A stretch of DNA of 64,000 bases from Polytrichum commune (taxonomy: Eukaryota; Streptophyta; Polytrichopsida; Polytrichales; Polytrichaceae), in the NCBI GenBank assembly GCA_950295325.1, contig OX485805.1, positions 20,881,501-20,945,500 on the forward strand. Reading direction: 5' to 3'. The notes under the pieces were generated by a model. It saw only the letters and a list, made by a program, of their open reading frames with translations, searched no databases and was not told the DNA's origin. A program made the translations under genes and the position numbers. This document shows, piece by piece, positions 46,313-58,315 of this stretch. Each line of letters starts with the position of its first letter. The first letter of the stretch is position 1.

Positions 46313-48784
46313 AGAAGCAAGAGAAGGGATCGGCACCGATGAGTTCAGGCTTAGGTTTGAAATTCTTTGTGGCGCTTAATGTACTGACATGGCAAGACAA
46401 AGAGAAGCCCAACACTTCCGAGCAATAACACCCGAATGTCCTTGATTTTGACACTCGGGAATCGATCGTGTTGGAGAATATTGTTCTTCATGCCACAAAG
46501 AATTTCACCTTGTGGAAGTGCTTGGCCCAGCACCTTCAGTCACTTCCCAATCATGTGAGGGGGCCCTTCTAATGTCCTTGGAGGCAAGGTGTCAAAGTCC
46601 CAATGGGATGTTGCCTCCTGCTTGAAATTGGCGAGTCCTAATCACATTGAATAGAAGGTTTTTTCCTTGTGCAATTAGAAAACTTATAGTATTGGATACC
46701 TAAAATCCACTTTGTAGTGACAAAGCACCAGTACTGGCAACAACACGTGATCCTTGTAGTGGAAATGTGAACCCATTACTTTGATTTTATTCTAAAAATT
46801 ACAAAATCGCATCCATACGGACGTCCTCCTCATGTCAGTAGAACAGAAACGTGAGCCATCCACTTCATGTCATCTCTGTTTTTGCGACACGAGTGTTCTT
46901 CCCCTGCAAGTGCTCTCAGCAACAAGAAGGATTTACTGACTCTGACGAAAGGTTATGTGTGCGTGGAAGTAGAAGATCCGCCTGTGCTTCCAATTTAACG
47001 CAACATTTTCTTTAGATTTTCTCTACAACATACTTATAATTTCTGGTCATCCAGGAGTTCCTAACCATTGTGTTTCCTGGAATCATATATAGTTACAGAC
47101 TTTCTTTGGCCAGCTAGGCCTCCTGCGCAAGGTGCTTTGTCTGTTAGAACTTGTCGCAACATCAAATTTTGTTAAACTTCGGCTGTGATATGCTACTCTG
47201 CTGTCGACCTATTCGAACGGAGGTCAGCGCAGAGAAAAGACAGCCATGAATCAGTCAATGATTTGAGATGTGGGGAGGTAGATGATGGTATTTTTACTGT
47301 CAAGACAAATTTGTCAATTAGTAAATGGTGGGTTGCATTTCTGTGACATTTTGATCCTTTTAAGGCAGAGTTCATATTAAGTTAGGTGCTGTTTCACAGA
47401 AACAAGTTCCAAGATTCACATTGGAGGCGGTCGCAGCTCAAGTTATCTTCCCAAGTTTGTTTCGCCTGCAAAAGAAGTTCCAAGAGGTACTGTAGCTAAT
47501 TTCACCTGTCTGCACTAATAAATGTTTTACTCACACAAAATGAGTGTCAAAGGTGTGGTTTGCAATTGACTACTCAGTCTCCAGGGTTATCGAGACTGTT
47601 ATAAACATCAGGCACGACTCAGGAGAAGGAATCTGAATTGCCAAATGTTAATACGATGATTTTTTTACGAGGTTGGAGTTGTCTTTGTTGACCACATGAT
47701 TTTTTTTTTTTTTGTTTATACCATTTCTTTGGTGTTGTTGACTGCATGAGTACTGTGATATTGCATGCTTTGAGTGTGAAGTGTAACCTTTATAGGATTG
47801 AAGGGACGCTTATGTCAAAGCCTTGGTGAAGAGGCCAGTATATTCTTGTAGACGCTCTCGGGGTTTTAATTATTTTTCTTCTCAAGTCAGGTCTAAATAG
47901 AGACATCAAGTTTGTTGGTCACTGCATCATACATGAACCTTATATGATCTTTGATATGTTTTGGTAACGAATGAGATCTTCACATGAGCTCCGAACTTTA
48001 TGAGGGCGACAACTATGGCCCCAACGTGGATTTCCTAATCAACTTGTCCTAATCACTTGTTTGATGCCATAAGAGAAATGGGTGCTAAGCTAATAGTGTT
48101 TGTATTGTACAATGATGATGTCAACACTATGTCGTATGTGATGGATAGGGCATTCGGTTTGGGTACATACATAATGGATAGGGTTTTGGACATGCGTAGG
48201 GTTCATCCACCCACAACATGCTTGAACCACATAAGTGTTTAAAGGGACTTCAAAAGTCCCCCCAAAATGGACATTGTAGCTTGCTTTCACCCACCTGAGA
48301 AAGAGAACTAGACAAGTTCTATTGGGTGCTCCCAATGGAACCAGAGAAGACATCTAAGTAAACAACCTATACATGACTGACTAAGCCCACATTAGACGCT
48401 CTCGTGTTCCAATGCATAGTTCTAGTGCTATCACGATGATACAGAAGTTCGTTCCCTCCCCAAACTTTGTCACATTTCCCAAACGTATCATCATAGATGG
48501 TTGCCATGTTTGCTTCTTTGCAGGAAATGTCCCATGCAATTCTAGCATACTCAAGAATTCTTGCCATATCATTTGTTGCACTTTGTTTACCCCCCCCCCC
48601 ACTTGGTATTATTAAAAGTAAGGTCATTCCTTTACATAGAAGGGAGAGGAGTTGTTGGTTGGCTAGAGCTTTGTGATGCCTATGTAAAATCATCCCATCA
48701 TAGATGAAGGGACTCTAGTAAAAACAAGGCTCCCATAGGTTGAGGGTCGAAAATTTAAATTAAACTCAACTACACTACAAATGA
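46313..48784. other. Gene-free stretch, partly less repetitive
   Basis: 46700-47800 shows no obvious repeat and has a composition like that around the fucosyltransferase gene, but no frame or domain is recognisable. It might hold noncoding transcript or unassigned gene remnants. 48640-48770 matches 54545-54660 (ATGAAGGGACTCTA), and a poly-C tract lies at 48590-48600. Confidence 0.35.
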
Positions 48785-48895
48785 TATGTGCAATTAGATT
48801 GCCTTCATAAATAGGTTACCTCTTTACCCATACAAATTAACCTGCATCAAAATCATGTCACAAAAACATAGAACTTTGTTAACACTTCCATACAT
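48785..48895 (+). repeat. Dispersed repeat, third copy of the 1-115 / 12786-12920 family
   Basis: ATGTGCAATTAGATTGCCTTC, ACCCATACAAATTAACCTG and ATCAAAATCATGTCACA align in order with the complement of 1-115. Because this copy is unpaired, the family is dispersed and not just a local inverted repeat. Confidence 0.5.
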
Positions 48896-49438
48896 CAAAA
48901 TATAGTGTGGAGTTAATCTAATTGAGTAACATTATTTTAGAGGGGAGCAATCTAATTATATGTCCTACACATTCATTATATATGAGCTTCATAAATTATG
49001 GATTCTATGATCAAAACTAATATCTTACAATGCATAGAGCTTTACATAGAAGTAGTTGAGCTAAGATTTTATTTGGTAAAAAATCATGAGGTATGATAGT
49101 TGATCCTCATATAAAGGAGTTGAAAGTTGGACCACATAATACTTAAGCTACTCTAGCCTGGGAGGGCTTTCCGGGCCCCGCCAATGATATAATAGCGGTT
49201 GAACCAGACCCATGGGTCCAACTTGCATGCTACACCCGACACTATTCCATTGCGGGGAATGAACCTATGAACATGCTCTAACACCACGGTTGATATCAAC
49301 AAACAAACAAAATGATTGTACATGTGCAACCGCAAGCACTTGATTTCCTTATTATTTTCCTCATCAATCTATACTCTATTCATTTGACTTCATGGTGGGA
49401 AGACTTGAATAAATCAATATGTGTATCCCACACTTAAC
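48896..49438. other. Gene-free stretch
   Basis: No gene or named repeat recognised. Confidence 0.3.
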
Positions 49439-49441
49439 TTA

Positions 49442-50366
49442 GGGCCGGTTTACACTATGGACTAGGAAGTCGTCCCATGCAATTTAAGAGTGTTGATTGG
49501 TTGTTGAACTCGTCCTGGGACCACTTTGGTTTACATCAAGGAAAAAATGGCAGAGTGCCCATGAAGGTCGAGGTCCCCAAAAGACATATTTTAAGGCCTA
49601 TTTAATACACTGACATTGTCCAACGGATTTTGGTGTGAGAGAGGCAAGAGAGGTGGTCTTATAGGAAAAGGCAAGGGCCCATGGCAAAGAAATGTCATTA
49701 TAATATTTTTTTAATGAATTTTTCTAGGGGCTTTATATACAACTCTTCCCACTAGGTAAGGCTCATGAGGCACATTTTTTAGCATCTATACGATGTGATG
49801 AATCTTGAGAAGCAAGTACGCCCTCTATGTGCCTAGATCATATCACAGCTCATGAGACATACCGTTTCTTCCATGCCCTACCCCTTAAACTTGCTCCCAC
49901 ATGTTTCATCAAACAATGTGGGACATCTAGAACTCAAGAATTTGAGTACACATGGTGAAGCGGGTTGCAAATAATGTTCAATGTACAACACAAGGTACAT
50001 GTCACATGTACAAATTAAATTGCTCATTTGTTTTTTTTGTAAAAATTGTTGTGAGAATATTTGCAAGCCACATCTTCGACACATTTAACAAGAAGTGAAG
50101 ACAAATGAAGCTCAAGAGAAGACAAAAGAATAAGCAAACTTGATTTTATTTTTTAAATGCCCTATTTGGGCAAATATTAAAAAAAAATCAGCACATTCAC
50201 TTTTTGGTGCATGGTCCTTCTTCTTGGTCCACATTCGGTTTACACCTATTGAAGGGCCCAAGGCTTTTGAAACTGGTTTTTTTTTAAATCAGACCATGGA
50301 AGTTGGACCATGGAGTCGGACCACTAAAGAAGACCCTCTTCCAAGGTCCATAGTGTAAAATATGCA
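49442..50366. mobile_element. Harbinger-like MITE 3, inverted and interrupted
   Basis: The left end GGGCCGGTTTACACTATGG follows TTA (49439-49441). The right end keeps GGTCCATAGTGTAAA but is decayed, so the exact end is uncertain. Relative to MITEs 1 and 2 it is reversed: 49442-49740 matches their right half and 50190-50366 their left half. About 450 bp in between is unrelated, so the element was either interrupted by an insertion or is a longer, older family member. Confidence 0.65.
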
Positions 50367-50689
50367 TCATACCCAAATGTTGTTATTTTTGACCAACTAA
50401 AACCCACAACGGCACTCGATGCGGAGTGTTGCCATTTGGACCACATGAATTGCTCACAATGACATGGTTTTCTCCCAAGTTCTCTAGTCTATTAATTGTT
50501 AAACTGGAGCTCACGGTTTGGGAGAAAGAATATGCAAGAATATGCGAGAGCCACGCGAAACGAGACCTTTGCTATTTGATGCAACAACTTGATTGTCAAG
50601 GAGTACTTTAATGGAAACGCTTCGACAAATGGACAAAGGTTCTTACTATGCATTGTGCAAACGTAATGAAGAAAAGGATGCTTTGGATG
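50367..50689. other. Gene-free stretch
   Basis: No feature recognised. Confidence 0.3.
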
Positions 50690-50840
50690 TACGATCGATC
50701 TAACCTTGTTATTACAACACCCGTTTATACAACACCCTCGACATTATGACACATTTTTGCAACACCCAACTTTTTAGTTCAAAACTCCCTCTTTTATATG
50801 ACTACGGCACTCGATAATGCGACATTTAGAATCTCCATGT
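50690..50840 (+). repeat. Candidate terminal region of a pogo/Tigger-like element
   Basis: Short motifs recur: TTATTACAACACCC, CCTCGACATTATGACACATT and ACTCGATAATGCGACATTT. Similar motifs follow the reading frame downstream: CCTCAATAATACAACAAC (about 51306) and CCTTGATAATGCAAA (about 51359). Repeated CTCGATTA-type motifs near the ends are a feature of pogo/Tigger elements. Assignment by pattern only. Confidence 0.35.
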
Positions 50841-50862
50841 TGTCATATCAAACAGGTAGTTA

Positions 50863-51198
50863 ATGCTAAAATTCTTTTCATCTATGTTATGTACATTTAA
50901 AATACATCCATTTTCACTTGGGAACTACTTGGGAACTTCACTTATCATTGGGAACCGAATGAGAATTAGGGTTACTAGTGTAGATGTGGATGATGTTGCT
51001 CCACCAATAGTAAAGCTTAGTGATGCTAAACATCATGCATCATTGTTGTCTAGTTTCTTATCGGAGAACTCTTTATATTTTGATGTTAATGCAATTATTA
51101 GTTTTCAAAAGTCAGTAGGGAATTTAGATAAGACGCCAGTTGCTAACTTGGGCAGGCAACACCGGAGATCTTTGGATTCCTATTTCAAGAGTTCTTGA
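50863..51198 (+). pseudogene. C-terminal remnant of a pogo/Tigger-like transposase
   Basis: The frame has 111 codons. The last 75 or so residues resemble the tail that follows the DDE domain in Tigger/CENP-B-type transposases: an acidic VDVDDVAPPIVKLSDA segment, an amphipathic stretch, and an end of RRSLDSYFKSS, similar to the SFF/SYF endings of that group. The helix-turn-helix and DDE domains are absent, so this can only be a fragment from an internally deleted copy. The first 35 residues are probably not original coding sequence. The flanking repeated motifs support the assignment. No database comparison was possible. Confidence 0.45.
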
Positions 51199-51199
51199 G

Positions 51200-51763
51200 A
51201 ATATTTGTATTTTTTTGGAGTTATAAGTTCTTATTTCGTACCATCTATATTGCTTGAACTTGTTGTATATATTCTTAAGCTCATCTTACTTATGTTTTCG
51301 TATTCCCTCAATAATACAACAACTTTATGCCATTTGTCATATTAATGAGAAGACGACACCTTGATAATGCAAATTTTTTTGTGTGTTTCCCATACATGTC
51401 ATACTAAAGAGGGACAACAGTAGTTGTTTACATTGTTAGTCTAGATCTCTCTATGTTCTCACCAAGTGGAATTGACCCACTTATGGCGCATAAGTCAGGG
51501 ATGATTTTTACTCACTTTCATTCTTATATTCTAAGGTAGGCAGATTGTCAACAGTGATTTAAACCTATGTGACGGTGTTGGTGGTATATATATAGTCTCC
51601 GGCACTCATGTGGTCGCTCTCTTTCTTTTTGCCTTTTTTTGTGGGCCGCCCCTTTCAAGTTTGGCTTGGGGTGTGGGTACGTTGTTGTAATATTATTAAT
51701 TGGCTATGAAGTCATTGTTCGGTTGTCGATGATGACGACGACAACAACAACAATAGTAGTAGT
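51200..51763. other. Gene-free stretch between two transposon relics
   Basis: It begins with the presumed right end of the pogo/Tigger-like remnant (to about 51390). Nothing is recognised after that. Confidence 0.35.
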
Positions 51764-51793
51764 AGTACATCGTTTATGGTGTTTAGTGTCACT
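51764..51793 (+). repeat. Isolated CACTA-like terminal repeat
   Basis: AGTACATCGTTTATGGTG followed by TTTAGTGTCAC matches the end family of 601-829. No partner end was found close by. Confidence 0.45.
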
Positions 51794-52031
51794 GAGCTAA
51801 CAATGTCACTTAGCCTATTATGAGGCTTATCTTAGGTTATGTTGATAGTCAACCTTGTTGCATTGTGAGTGAATCTAGGTCTAATGACTCAGTTTTGGAA
51901 TTGTTTTCATCACTCGTTTTTAATTATAAAAATAGCTCATAATGCCACCTAGGGTTCTTCCTCTCACTTTTGGTTAGTAATGTGGTCTCTTGGGACATTT
52001 TCTCTTACAGTTGTGAAGGTTTTATTTATCC

Positions 52032-53000
52032 ATGAGAGCATTACCAGAGGAGAAGAGGTTGAATGCAACATGGGCGTAGCACACGTCAAGTGTCAAACTT
52101 GTTGGGTAACTCTCAATCCACATGCTCTAGGATTTGTGAAGAGTATGCTCCTCATGTAGAACCTTCAAGAGGAGGGCGCCCAAGAAGCATCACCCATGCC
52201 CAAATACAAGCGTTTGTAAAAGCCGTCACAAATGGTGGAATAGATAATGATGTAGACATGAGGAATGCTTTGAGTGAGCACTTGAATGTGGTAGTGAGCA
52301 CCAACACAATGAGGCGTGCACTTCATGAAGCAAGTTTTGGGTCATTAGAGAAGCATAGGAAGCCATTGCTCACGGCCAAGAATGCGCATTGCATGTTGAA
52401 ATTTGGTCAAAACATCAAGATTGGACCATCCATAATAGGTGATGAGACTAAGATCAATTGATTTCAATCTAATGGTCGCGCTTGGTGTTGGGTGAGGGAT
52501 GGAGAATCTCAATTACAAGCTCACCATGTGAATCAAACAGTTAAACATAGAGGTGGTGCAATTTTTGTGTGGGGTTGTATGACTTCCCATGGCATAAGTT
52601 ACATGTGCAAAATAGGAGGGAGGATGACACAAGCTTTGTATCTTAGTATTCTTCAAGATGGGTTCATGACGACAATTGAATGATACCATTAGAACCCTTC
52701 CATCTCATACTTCAGCATAATAATGTTCCTAAACATATAACAAAATTAGTCAAGCAGTGGTTGTCAATGCAAAATTTTGATGTACTTACTTGGCCTTCTC
52801 AATCACTTGACCTAAATCCAATTTAGCATGTGTGGGCACTTGTGAAACGGAAACGAGATAAGTATCTAACACCAACCATAGGAATGCTTCAAATGTGAAA
52901 GCATGTGTAAGCTTCTTTTCATTTCATCACTCATGAGTAGTGCCAAAATTTCTATCATAACATGCCCAATCATATCCAAGTTCTACAGGAGGGTGGACAA
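52032..53000 (+). pseudogene. Tc1-type (DD34E) transposase pseudogene
   Basis: A Tc1/mariner transposase relic. The start at 52032 (MRALPEEKR) shifts frame near 52063. It continues with a first helix-turn-helix (STRQVSNLLGNSQSTCSRICEEY region), a GRPR box, a second helix-turn-helix, and the first catalytic Asp in GDETKIN. A TGA at 52459-52461 interrupts the frame; the same frame resumes to 52683, then another shift leads to the catalytic end. There the usual HDNAP reads HNNVP, so the second Asp is Asn, and the catalytic Glu in NPIEHVW is replaced by TAG at 52824-52826. Exactly 34 residues separate these two positions, which defines DD34E. The copy is dead. Possible weak inverted ends lie at 51884-51900 and 53026-53044. 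Confidence 0.85.
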
Positions 53001-53044
53001 ATTATTGATCTATAGGTAGATCTAGGTTACAAAATTGAGTCAAT

Positions 53045-55284
53045 GTATATACTTCTTTTCAAATCATTGTTTCACCATGTGTAGTTTTGTAATAAACACA
53101 AGACTTTGAAAATGATGTACTAGACAATGTTATTAACTCACATGCGTGAAAATTTCTATAGTTCATTTTCAATTGTCTGGCATTGTGTGTTGATGAACTG
53201 CACCCACCCCCCCCCCCCCCCAACAACAAACAAACAAACAAAAACTTAGCAAAAATATTTTAAATATTATACTATATTTTCATGATGGGTCCCATACTAC
53301 ATACCACTTTGAATTGTCCATAAATATGTTGTGGTCCCTCAAGACAATCCACTTTCACTTTACACTAAGTTTGAGGGCCCATCGACTGCAAACTAGATTT
53401 TTATTTCCCACAATATAGAATTTGAATGATATTCAAGGGCCCTTAGAGTTTCATTGTCATGGCTCTTGGTCCATGTGAAGCAACCCTTAGGCTCAAGGTC
53501 AGGGGCAAATTTTCTTTGCCGAAAATGGTTGTTGAACCAATTCCTCCCTTGTTTTCTACACGGTGAATCCCTTTGTCAAGTGTCACTTGGCACTAGGGGT
53601 TGCAACCCGTTGTCCCTCCCGAGTTGGGGACTTTGTGATTAACCCTTGAACATTGTAGAGGCCTAGATTGGGCTTTTTCATGCATAAAATGTATACTTGA
53701 GTTACATACTTTCATTTTTAGCTAATTGTGTTAAAAAGTGACCCATCTAAACTATTGCATTCTTCAAATATAATTCTCAAAATGTTTGATTACCTTGATG
53801 TTATTAAAGGTTTAAGTTCAAATACGCAGCATGGATGTCCTTGGATGCAAATACATACATTGAATGCTTTGTAATTCGATGACCAATGTCAAGTATGAGT
53901 ATTTTTTGATTTTCTTCTTGAAATAAGACAACATATAAAGTAAGGTCACCAACCCATAAATATACAACATATGATTTTTGAACTTGATACGGCCCATATG
54001 AAGTTTGTATTTGGCCACGATTTTGAGACCTTGCATCCTTTAAGGGCTAACGAGTATAAAAAATTAGCTCCCTCATTAAGCTCTAATTTTACCAGAATTC
54101 AATACTCACCGAAAATGGCCACTCCTAATGTTTGTAAGATAAGCTAGCCTTAAACTGACACTTCTAGCGCTGCACATGCTTCTTATAGGATAGGAAACAC
54201 ACAATTGGTACGAGATTGTTAGCAATCCAAACAACGCTTGTAGTCATTATTCTCATTAATTTTGGAGTTCCTATGAATATCTTGTTTATTATCAAAATCA
54301 AGATCTTCTTTCTTTATAAACGATCTTATAAGTTCCCTTTATTATGTTGACTATTGAGCATAGAATATGTAGCAAATTTTGAGCATGTAATAAAATCTCT
54401 TTTTAACACATGTCTTTTTGGTATATGTTCTTAGATCCATACCTCACCATACACTATCCAAATATAAATGTTTGATTAAGACAAGTAATTGAATAAAATT
54501 TTCTTGTCTTAATAGGTTAATTTCATTTTCCATATATTCCATGTCCAACAAGGTTAGGGCTTTGTGGCTTCTATGTAACTTCAAGTTGATCACAGATGAA
54601 GGGACTCTAATTAAAACAAACTCTCTATTAGGTGGAGGGTCGATTCAATCCAAGTGGACCTACTTGACTAATGTGAAGTCTATGATGTCAATTTGGAGTC
54701 AAACCGCATAAAGATAAATTTTTTCAAGCTATACAATAGTCCATTGCATTTTCACCTTCCCAATTGTTCAATGTACCTAGACACTACAAAACCCAATGAA
54801 CCCAATCTACCCAAGACAAAATAGGGTTAACCGCTAAGTCATAAAATGTGGGGCGAAAATTCCCAATCTTGAAGTAATCTCCCATATCAAATATGCCACT
54901 TCCAATACTCATGTCAATAACTTAATAAAAGCAAGGAGCAAACTCATTTTGCTTCTATTCCAAGGTTTAAAAACTTTGAGAAACTTTTGGGTTCTTTTCT
55001 TGAGTTCTATTCTATTTGGGTAGTGAACAAGTGGTGAGAGGAGCAAGGAGTGCTTAGATAACCATGTGCATATAGGTGGCCAAAAAATGAGAAGTTAATT
55101 TATTTTTATAAAGAAGAAACGTATTTGTGCCTAAAACTCAATGAAGCCTTCCAAGACTCTCCAATTATATTAAAGAAGGGGCCACTAGGGATTTTCAACC
55201 CAAGTTCATCCTCATACTTTTTAGTAAACTCTAATAACATACATAATTCATTAGAAAAATATAGCTTATAAATACCTCCATAAA
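53045..55284. other. Gene-free stretch
   Basis: Poly-C tract at about 53205-53221 followed by CAAA repeats; dispersed-repeat blocks at 54280-54480 (compare 45400-45600) and 54545-54660 (compare 48640-48770). Short frames have no motifs. Confidence 0.4.
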
Positions 55285-55437
55285 ATTATTTAGATCCATA
55301 ACAATATTATGTACGATTGACAATATTCCATGGAATATTCTCATATATTCCCCACATTCTGACTAAATGTGGAGAATATATGGAAATATCATGTGGAATA
55401 TTATCACTCCCATAGAACTCTTATGGATCTGGATAAT
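55285..55437. other. Long imperfect hairpin (74-nt arms, 7-nt loop)
   Basis: The arm 55285-55358 pairs with 55366-55437 around the loop CTGACTA. Well-paired blocks are ATATATTCCCCACATT against AATGTGGAGAATATAT, and AGATCCATAA against TTATGGATCT near the base. The size and single loop fit either a foldback MITE or a young microRNA-type precursor. No flanking target duplication was found. Confidence 0.7.
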
Positions 55438-56851
55438 GTTTTGTCCACCAAAAGGAGGCAACAACTTAAACTAAATCGCAACCTCCTAATTCTGTAAGCA
55501 GTCTAGATTTTTGCGTGAAAATCTCTTAACTTAATCACGTTCAATGTCCGGGAGACTTTTGAACATAATAATTCAAGATCCTAGTTTCACCAAGTTCAAC
55601 CGGTTACATGTTGTGATCTTTTGATTCTTCTTCATTAATTTGAGGCATATTCCATAGATTCTTCTAAAATGATCGGTAATTTTCCTAAAGTCTTGAACTG
55701 CAACTGGTCATTTCTCAAACTCAACCGGTTCATCTTTAACTACACTAAACATGGTATCTAGTGTCACTTAATGTTTGAAATTACACAACGTTCTATCTGT
55801 TTATTGTATATCTCATGTTTCTACCAACAAATATCAATTGGGTGTGTGGACATTATAGAACATTAACAACTTTACTTGGTCAAAAATTACAGCAATCGTA
55901 AAAAGACATAGCAGTGTGTAACTCCAACTAGTAAGTGACACAAAATAACATATTTTGTGTTGCGGTCGATTCTCTCTCTGTTCATCGATCACATTGGCCT
56001 GTGGTGACAATCCTTTCATCTCTCTCACACACACATATAAAAAAATATATATAACGTATCATTGTGGGACATGTGCAAGTATTAAAATGAGCCATTGTTG
56101 GATGTTTAGGGTTTTATGATTCTTTGAAGATTTAGACAGCCCTCCTTGAGTTAGGCATGAACTACAATAGTGGTCAACGTCATTTGCTCCTAATCATGTA
56201 AAGATTTCATCAACGTTGCTAAAGTATGTGGATAGTAATTGCCTCGGTGTATACAAATATTCAAGTGTCACGAAACTAGCATGTATCATTTTCATTGTTT
56301 TTTTTGAGGGACCCCACTAGAGCCTAATGTGACACCATAGAAGAGATTAACTAACACACAAACATATGCACAACTAGACATAACAATACTCAATTACAGG
56401 CTGATGCACCATGGGGTCAAGAAATTTTCAGTCATCATGCCCCTTTCATTGTGGGCTTTCCCCACATTTTGGGTATACCAAGAATGAGTAATGTTTAGTA
56501 ATTAGGAGTGAATATTGGTAGTTGGCTTCAAACAATATATTTATTTTGGGTCTGCTTGCCATAAATTATGTCCAAGCTAATCCACCCTTGTTGTGGAATA
56601 AACTATCCAATGTTTATTCCAGGCTTACATGCCAAGCATGTGCTATATAATTATGGGTAGCTAGATGAAGAATCCCGGTTTAGTAGGCATCTTCTCTTAT
56701 GGGACCACAATTGTTCTAACATTATCTCGTCGAGTGTTATATATTGGGTGGGCCCGGGATAAGCCAAATCTTATTTGGAATTATTCTTTGTTTATTCTAT
56801 CGGTAGAGCACTACACTGGCACCCGCCAAACTCAGATGAAGCAATGTCGAC
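55438..56851. other. Gene-free stretch
   Basis: 55630-55745 matches 40980-41095. The short frame at 56665-56856 is not recognisable. Nothing else is seen apart from the isolated transposon end at 55743. Confidence 0.35.
55743..55767 (+). repeat. Isolated CACTA-like terminal repeat
   Basis: CACTAAACATGGTATCTAG followed by TGTCAC matches the ends of copies A and B (16 kb and 43 kb), and the next 25 bp resemble the left interior of the element at 601. Confidence 0.5.
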
Positions 56852-58315
56852 TGTGAGCCCAAAAGCATGTGCCCACATGTGTTTTAAGTTTAGAATAGAT
56901 TAAGGTTCTAGTTTGGATTTATTATTATTTTATAAAAACATAAAAAGAGTGATGTTATTTACCATAGGTTAGAGTTATGAGAAGTGTAGGTTTTGAATTA
57001 ATTAAGAGGATTGTGTTTTGGCTTTATTGATTTCGGAAATAGCTACATGTTAGGTAGTCCTAAGGAGGCAGTGGGTACGATTCCAGGGTTTAATAGTTTG
57101 AATTAGGACCCTCACGGCCCGTTTTAGGGAGGGGTTCCGGGTTTTAGAGATAGGTCCCGAAGTCTGTGTGAGGGAGGAGATCGTTGCTGGATGCAGGGGA
57201 AGGAAGGAGGTCTCTTCCAATAGAGTTTGAGCGGCGCAGCCAGGAGGGTGGAGGGAGCGCTAAGGGAGAATGTGTGAAGTGGATGGCCGAAGTCCAACGG
57301 GGGGGGGGGGGGGGCATCGATGTGGCAGGGCGGAAGGGAGTTGTGCACAATGTGAAGATGGGAAGGGGTCAGGCCCACACAACTGCAGCGAGTAATTCCG
57401 TAGCAAACTGGAGCTGGGGTTGACATTACAGAGAGAGGTGAGGTTGTGATGTAGATCCAGGGCCAACATTGTCAAAATTACTCCTTTTGGGGGCATCAGA
57501 AACCTTGAAGTGCCTTCACACTCTGACATTCTATGCAAAAGGGGGTGATGCACTTGCGAAGGATTGGAGGTAATCTGAAATTCAGAGTAGAAGAGAGAAC
57601 ATGGAAGAAGAATGAACCCAACCGCGACCTTGTTTTAAGGAGTTGAATTTTTAGTGCCGAAGGATGATTCGGAATAAGACCAGGCATAGAAGGGGGGCGG
57701 CAAGGCAGTCTAGGCAAGATGGGTGCATGAGTTGCGAACGGGAAGGAAAGGGAGAGTCGGAAGGGATCCAACAGTTGGGACAACGGCCAACGGTCAAGGG
57801 AGGGCTGCAACGACAATCAAAGGGGACTGGGAGCACGATAAGGCCGGTTAGGAGGCTAACCGGCGACAGGGTTACCTGGTTACCAAGGGAAGGACCAGGG
57901 TGACCAACTCCCTGGTGCACCAGCGGCTCTGTTGAGGGAGCCAGGAAGGCTTAAGTGGACCAACAGTAATTCAAGCAGATAGTTAATACTTGGGAGTACC
58001 CAGCCGCTAAGGAGGGGTTACTAGTATTTCAGGGGCATAGAAGAGTAGCTAGATTGAACCTTAGTCTTCCTTTGTAAAGGAAACTGAGGGTTAGAATGGG
58101 TGAGGTTGATGACGTGCATAGGGGATTTGAGTATTTTATAGGTACTCATGGAGGTGTGATGTAAGAAATCAAGAAAATAAAATAAAGAAGTGTGTTTGAT
58201 TACTAGGCTATGAGGGTACTGGGCCATTCGCCCACAGTGGTATTCGAAGAGTAATATGGGGGTCCTAAATCTCTACCGGACCACGACGCATAAGGGTATA
58301 GGTTTGGGCCTCACA
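56852..58315 (+). repeat. Diverged LTR of the same superfamily (1464 bp)
   Basis: It starts TGTGAGCCCAAAAGCATG, carries ACATAAAAAGAGTGATG about 90 bp in as the other LTRs do (ATAAAAAGAGTGAA), and ends ACGCATAAGGGTATAGG then TTTGGGCCTCACA. The 5 bp on each side (TCGAC and TGATG) do not match, so it may be one LTR of a broken element or a rearranged solo LTR. The core of the mini-protein was not found in it. It contains a G-run at 57299-57313. Confidence 0.7.
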
